Source: a virus
Strand: one strand, 5' to 3'
Length of the DNA: 30,320 nucleotides
IMG/VR virus record: IMGVR_UViG_3300048625_000043
Coordinates: 1-30,320 of that record
Made by a program: the position numbers and the translations under genes. Of the stretch, positions 27,427-30,320 are shown in pieces. Position 1 is the stretch's first letter, and each line of letters begins with the position of its first letter. Below the pieces are notes generated by a model that worked only from the letters and a program-made list of their open reading frames with translations, searched no databases and was not told the origin of the DNA.

Positions 27427-27475
27427 ATTTCCGATATTGTCAATGTTTTACTTCTTATTTTGGCATTGAGTTTCA

Positions 27476-27507
27476 CAAAGTTTAATGAAAAAAAATGAAT
27501 AAACAAA
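27476..27507 (-). promoter_or_regulatory. Promoter candidate with TTTG -33 and AAACTTTG -7 boxes
   Basis: On the minus strand TTTG (27507-27504) and AAACTTTG (27483-27476) are 20 bases apart, close to the Bacteroidetes -33/-7 spacing. The -7 box lacks the leading TA of TAnnTTTG. It sits about 50 bases ahead of the DUF3310 start, in an 85-base gap that holds no gene. Confidence 0.45.
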
Positions 27508-27511
27508 ATTT

Positions 27512-27865
27512 TTAAACATTAATACCATAAGATTTTAATAAAATATTCATTTGTATTGTTAAGCCTTCTCTTCTTATGTCATCAATACGAGATAGCTTTA
27601 CTCCTAATCTATAAAAGTATAGCATTGCCTCCGCTGCATCTACGAATTGCTCAGTAGCTCTCATCCCTTCTTCGCTATAATCTCCTCTAGGTAGTAGTAT
27701 TTCAATTACTTTATTTAGCTCGGTTAATTGCTGATTCGTTATAGACTTTACTTTTTGTCTATTCGCTGGGTTTCCTATCCATTCATCTTCGATAATATGT
27801 ATTAACGCTTGACACATTGTAAAATAGGTAAGTGCTTTGTCTTTGTCTTCTTGGCTTAGATTCAT
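27512..27865 (-). CDS. Hypothetical helical protein, 117 aa
   Basis: All-helical by appearance: SQEDKDKALTYFTMCQALIH, IIEDEWIGNPANRQKVKSIT, NQQLTELNKVIEILLPRGD, then FVDAAEAMLYFYRLGVKLSR and a C-terminal NILLKSYGINV. No known motif. It stands apart, with 67 bases upstream and 85 bases downstream free of genes, so it may be a separate unit. I do not recognise the family. Confidence 0.7.
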   Translation of the reverse strand: MNLSQEDKDKALTYFTMCQALIHIIEDEWIGNPANRQKVKSITNQQLTELNKVIEILLPRGDYSEEGMRATEQFVDAAEAMLYFYRLGVKLSRIDDIRREGLTIQMNILLKSYGINV

Positions 27866-27932
27866 TGGTTTGTATTTTTATCTATTTTCTATTAAAATAG
27901 CCTTGTTTTTTTATCACTTTGTAAATTATAAA

Positions 27933-28130
27933 TTATAGCTTTTCTATTTCTTTTGAAACTTGCTCCCAATAGTTATAAGCTTCTTTGCTATTAACCATAG
28001 TAGACATAAATGAAACTACTTCATCCACTGCTACTAGTGCATTTTGTTTAGCATTAAAATCAAAATCGCATTCTCTGCAACTCCAAGTCATTCTTCTAAC
28101 TAAATCTATTGCTTTTTCTTTTGGTGTCAT
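27933..28130 (-). CDS. Small MTPKEKA-family phage protein, 65 aa
   Basis: MTPKEKAIDLVRRMTWSC, then NAKQNALVAVDEVVSFMS and a closing YNYWEQVSKEIEKL. This is a typical member of a small family frequent in Bacteroidetes phages, with two diverged relatives in this genome (2588-2776 and 26932-27108). A CxxC pair (SCRECDFDF) is extra here. ATGA coupling to the upstream gene fixes the start. The function is unknown. Confidence 0.8.
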   Translation of the reverse strand: MTPKEKAIDLVRRMTWSCRECDFDFNAKQNALVAVDEVVSFMSTMVNSKEAYNYWEQVSKEIEKL

Positions 28131-28348
28131 TTGTATTGTTCGTTTAAATAATTCTTAATTTCTCTTACTCGTAAAAACGCTAATCTTCTTAGCGGGTCTA
28201 TCCCAAATAGAATACGTTCCTTTTGCGTTTTAAGACACGAATGCAAGTCATTGATATATATTCCATCCTTGAGCATAAATCGTTCGTTAGGTTTAAGCAA
28301 TTGAGCCTCTATCCACTCGATAGCTTTAGTTTCGTTTGTCGTTAGCAT
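28127..28348 (-). CDS. Hypothetical small protein, 73 aa
   Basis: The start ETKAIEWIEAQLLKPNERFM recalls the TAVEW proteins at the other end of the genome. The rest (YINDLHSCLKTQKERILFG, RLAFLRVREIKNYLNEQY) does not match them well. It is helical and basic. It is followed by the MTPKEKA gene with an ATGA overlap. The function is unknown. Confidence 0.65.
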   Translation of the reverse strand: MLTTNETKAIEWIEAQLLKPNERFMLKDGIYINDLHSCLKTQKERILFGIDPLRRLAFLRVREIKNYLNEQYK

Positions 28349-28354
28349 ATTAAC

Positions 28355-28678
28355 TTATAGTTTTTCTGGAAGCTTATATCTTTCTGATAAATAAGTAACA
28401 AAATAATGAGCACCGATATTGCCTTCGTCACAATAATCTTCCCATATAGAGTTCCAAGTAGTTTCTCTTTCTGGTTGCTCTTGAGTAAATCCAATTAATT
28501 CTATTGAGTAGGCATTGAAAGATAATAGCTCTAAATCATCTCCCATAATTTCTCTATATTTATCTTCAAATACAACTAATACAATTTTATCCTTAGAAAC
28601 TCCTACTTCTCCCCATCCATATTTGTGATGATAAACTTTGTCTCCATTTCTAAAAATTCTTTCTTTTTTCTTTTCCAT
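28355..28678 (-). CDS. Hypothetical protein with SH3-like N-terminus, 107 aa
   Basis: The start FRNGDKVYHHKYGWGEV, with KIVLVVFEDKYREIM after it, has the 'G..V.H.kyG.G.V' pattern of small barrel domains such as the UvrD/PcrA C-terminus and CarD-like domains. Those bind polymerase or other proteins. The C-terminal half (NSIWEDYCDEGNIGAHYFVT) is unrecognised. A regulatory or host-interaction role would fit but is a guess. Confidence 0.6.
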   Translation of the reverse strand: MEKKKERIFRNGDKVYHHKYGWGEVGVSKDKIVLVVFEDKYREIMGDDLELLSFNAYSIELIGFTQEQPERETTWNSIWEDYCDEGNIGAHYFVTYLSERYKLPEKL

Positions 28679-28679
28679 A

Positions 28680-29042
28680 TTAATTAATTAAATCTGTTAG
28701 TTTACATAAAATCCCTAAACTTGTATTATTGTCTCCACCTTTTACATTCATTCTAGCCTTACCTTCTTCTACTAATTGCTTTATCCTTTGCTTTAATTGG
28801 CTAGTCGATATTAAAATAGCTTTGTCTTCTCCTACTTTATAAACGTAAAAGTCCGCTTGGCTTGTTGATATTCCACTAGGCTTACCTCGTGACCAGTACT
28901 CAATATAAACGTTACTAGTTTCGCTTGTTCTTCTATCGCTTTTAACCTCTACTTTCTTGTTAGTAACTAGCTCATGAAACCAAGTCTCGCCATCTAATAC
29001 ACCAAACTCTAAATCAAACTTAAAATCGTTGTTAAAGTTCAT
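28680..29042 (-). CDS. PD-(D/E)XK-like nuclease candidate, 120 aa
   Basis: The first 70 residues read FDLEFGVLDGETWFHELVTN, VEVKSDRR, then NVYIEYWSRGKPSGISTSQA and DFYVYKVGE. The order E...G...E, then (V)EVKxD, then the (Y/F)IE strand and A-D-(F/W)-Y-V-Y is that of small PD-(D/E)XK nucleases in phages, where the ExK supplies the metal and lysine. It is coupled to the RusA-type gene by ATGA, which supports a job in DNA recombination or processing. Confidence 0.65.
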   Translation of the reverse strand: MNFNNDFKFDLEFGVLDGETWFHELVTNKKVEVKSDRRTSETSNVYIEYWSRGKPSGISTSQADFYVYKVGEDKAILISTSQLKQRIKQLVEEGKARMNVKGGDNNTSLGILCKLTDLIN

Positions 29043-29386
29043 AGTATGGTTATCTCAAATTCGATTCTAGGGTTTTCTTTGTCGATATACTTAACCATGT
29101 GTAACTCGTGGCATAGCCTATCGTTTTCAATTACTTTGCAATTTTGTAAACAATCTAGGATAATCTTTGCGGAATTATCAAGGTCGCTTCGGTTTGACTG
29201 AAAATAAACAAAAATTTCAATAGCAAATTTATCCTTAATAGTTTCAATGGGCTTTCCATTTGCTACTGCATTTTGCCACATAAATCGCTCTTCGTATTCT
29301 TTAAGCTCTCGAGATTTATAAAGCCTATTGTTTACAATCTTATACCCATTAGATTTGCTAGGTACTTGTCCAAAAATTGTTATCAT
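29039..29386 (-). CDS. rusA: RusA-type Holliday junction resolvase, 115 aa
   Basis: It matches the RusA family: an opening ITIFGQVPSKSNGYKIVNNR, the signature RSDLDNSAKIILDCLQ (about residues 71-86) and IENDRLCHEL. The three conserved acidic positions of RusA (the two Asp in DLDN and the Asp of NDR) are present. It would cut four-way junctions made during replication or recombination so that DNA can be packaged. The start is two bases after the upstream stop. The nuclease-like gene follows by ATGA overlap. Confidence 0.9.
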   Translation of the reverse strand: MITIFGQVPSKSNGYKIVNNRLYKSRELKEYEERFMWQNAVANGKPIETIKDKFAIEIFVYFQSNRSDLDNSAKIILDCLQNCKVIENDRLCHELHMVKYIDKENPRIEFEITIL

Positions 29387-29387
29387 A

Positions 29388-29585
29388 TTACTTATCGTAT
29401 GGAATATACATCCAAGATTCTACTTGATTAGTTATGTTATTACTTTGCCACATGTCAGCCCATAGGTTTTTTTTATAATAACACATTTTAATAAATCCGT
29501 TAACCATTCTACAAATATATGCTCCTTCTAAAGAAGGGTTTTCTTTGTGCCAAATTTTCATATTTTCTACTCTTAGTGTTATCAT
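29388..29585 (-). CDS. Hypothetical protein, 65 aa
   Basis: Aromatic-rich and small: MKIWHKENPSLEGAYICRMV, then FIKMCYYKKNLWADMWQSNN and a final VESWMYIPYDK. This resembles short phage proteins with a 'P...g.Yl......i....y....w......v..W.yIP' pattern and no known function. The start at 29585 gives an ATGA overlap with the upstream gene; an internal start at 29561 (MKIWHKE) would also fit. Confidence 0.65.
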   Translation of the reverse strand: MITLRVENMKIWHKENPSLEGAYICRMVNGFIKMCYYKKNLWADMWQSNNITNQVESWMYIPYDK

Positions 29586-29998
29586 GATTTTAATTCTTTA
29601 GCTATCTCTAAAAGTTTATCTATACAAGCATTCTCTGCTTCTTCGTAGGTGTTGAAGGGTCCATCTCCAAAATTTCCACATTCTTCTTTATCTTTATCTG
29701 CGTATAAAACATAATCATATTTTATTCCGTCTTGATAAACTAATTCAATAAATGAATTTTGATTATACTTCTCCCTAAACCACCGCAAAACTTGGGATTT
29801 AAGTGGAGCTGACGTTTGTGTTTCATCATCATATATTCTGTAACCATTAAGGGTATTTAATGTCATTATATGACTGATTTCAAGACCCTTTTTATAATCT
29901 CTTAATTCAGATAATTGATAACACCCAAAACATTTTTCATTAAACCCTAATTCCTTTAAGGCTAATGCTTGCTCGTATGTTACAAATTCTTTTTTCAT
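29582..29998 (-). CDS. Conserved phage protein of unknown function, 138 aa
   Basis: The start MKKEFVTYEQALALKELGFN, the middle PLKSQVLRWFREKYNQNSFI and the end NTYEEAENACIDKLLEIAKE define a protein type that I know well from phages of Bacteroidetes and gut bacteria, always unannotated. It is soluble with no catalytic motif. FNEKCFGCYQL contains a CxxC pair, but the family does not always keep it. It is coupled to the zinc-ribbon gene as TAATG. Confidence 0.8.
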   Translation of the reverse strand: MKKEFVTYEQALALKELGFNEKCFGCYQLSELRDYKKGLEISHIMTLNTLNGYRIYDDETQTSAPLKSQVLRWFREKYNQNSFIELVYQDGIKYDYVLYADKDKEECGNFGDGPFNTYEEAENACIDKLLEIAKELKS

Positions 29999-30225
29999 TA
30001 TTTTGCTCTTTTAACCTGGTCTTTCTTCTTAATATACCTTCTCATAACTAACCATCCATTTATATTCTCTCGAATTGTACTTCGTTGTCCACAACCGCAT
30101 TTTAAATTTATTGCTTCTTGTCCTTGTTCGTACATAATGTCTTGCAGTTGTATTGGATTCCAATGATTCCCACATTCTGGGCAGTCAGTTTTATGGTCTG
30201 TTATTCTATTGCGCGTTTTTTTCAT
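29998..30225 (-). CDS. Small zinc-ribbon protein, 75 aa
   Basis: A CPECGNHW knuckle (residues 15-22) and a second CGCGQRST knuckle (about 43-50) make a probable four-Cys zinc ribbon. Basic ends flank it (MKKTRNR and YIKKKDQVKRAK). Such small ribbons in phages usually bind nucleic acid or RNA polymerase. It links, across the circular junction, the replication genes (stop at 32) with the accessory block. Confidence 0.75.
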   Translation of the reverse strand: MKKTRNRITDHKTDCPECGNHWNPIQLQDIMYEQGQEAINLKCGCGQRSTIRENINGWLVMRRYIKKKDQVKRAK

Positions 30226-30320
30226 TATTCAATAGGTTTAATTTCTCCTTCTTCGGTTAGATACGCTTTAAAATCTGCTAAGTTTTCTACAAACTCTTTA
30301 TAACATTGGGCTTTACAAGC
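30194..30320. repeat. Right copy of the terminal direct repeat
   Basis: Exact copy of positions 1-127. See the left copy for interpretation. Confidence 0.95.
30225..30320 (-). CDS. 3' fragment of the 253-aa gene (duplicate of 32-127)
   Basis: The last 31 codons plus stop of the replication-associated gene, present only because the contig ends overlap. The stop overlaps the zinc-ribbon start as TAATG. It is not an independent gene. Confidence 0.9.
   Translation of the reverse strand, partial: ACKAQCYKEFVENLADFKAYLTEEGEIKPIE

Noticed and set aside
27866-27932. 67-base gap examined for a promoter or small gene
   Set aside because: Very AT-rich, with a short CTATT/AATAG palindrome, but no TAnnTTTG box, terminator or open frame worth naming.
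28841-28913. Extra copies of the ACGTTTATA core inside the nuclease-like gene
   Set aside because: They encode ordinary Val-Tyr codons and lack the upstream ACAAAA block, so they are not counted with the intergenic motif set.
1-30320. tRNA genes, CRISPR arrays, insertion sequences, integrase and attachment sites
   Set aside because: Looked for on both strands. No cloverleaf, regular spacer array, transposase or recombinase was seen.

Overview
The window is the whole genome of a small tailed phage with siphovirus-like genes, and its host is very probably a member of the Bacteroidota, most likely a Flavobacterium relative. The first 127 bases are repeated exactly as the last 127, so this is a circularised assembly with about 30,193 bp of unique sequence. 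Nearly every convincing gene lies on the minus strand, so transcription runs from high to low coordinates and continues across the window edge. The host guess rests on AT-rich DNA, few visible Shine-Dalgarno sites, TAnnTTTG-type promoter boxes (TATCTTTG, TAACTTTG, TATATTTG), and protein families typical of Bacteroidetes phages (DUF4373, DUF3310, the small TAVEW/YYNETYG proteins). No integrase, repressor, DNA polymerase or tRNA is visible. The phage looks lytic and dependent on the host replisome.

Layout in transcription order. (1) 30225 to 26932: accessory and DNA-metabolism genes. These are a zinc-ribbon protein, a RusA-type resolvase, a PD-(D/E)XK-like nuclease, several small unknown proteins, DUF3310 and a hidden 33-residue membrane protein. 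(2) 26932 to 24605: a sigma-like factor, a Cys-rich unknown, and the small and large terminase subunits. (3) 24573 to 17705: tail genes. They start with a tail assembly chaperone that carries a probable programmed -1 frameshift, then tail terminator-like and gp10-like proteins, two large distal-tail proteins and the tape measure. (4) 17663 to 8207: XkdF-type protease, small proteins, scaffold-like protein, major capsid, tail tube, portal, connector, a BppU-like protein and an S74-processed tail fibre. (5) 8205 to 6382: DUF7936-like and unknown proteins, then a lysis cassette of holin candidate, GH24 endolysin and a probable unimolecular spanin. (6) 6395 to 4809: metallophosphoesterase and a free-standing HNH endonuclease with its own promoter and terminator. 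(7) 4613 to 32: recombination and replication module. It holds two hidden small genes, ERF annealing protein, SSB-like protein, a run of tiny genes, a candidate attenuated leader, and the DUF4373 replication protein with its partner.

How it fits together. Genes are packed tightly and mostly coupled by TAATG or ATGA overlaps. Those overlaps also fix several start codons and expose small genes at 1780-1914, 4342-4503, 4503-4613, 19612-19767 and 27105-27206. Longer gaps hold regulation: four of them carry a shared ACAAAA...CGTTTATA motif just ahead of late gene blocks, and three carry terminator hairpins. The phage sigma-like factor just upstream of the terminase genes is a natural candidate reader of that motif, but this is inference. 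The most striking new-looking items are the dual-coding frameshift in the tail chaperone, the shared late motif, the promoter-hairpin-gene leader at 1664-1779, and the single-gene spanin.
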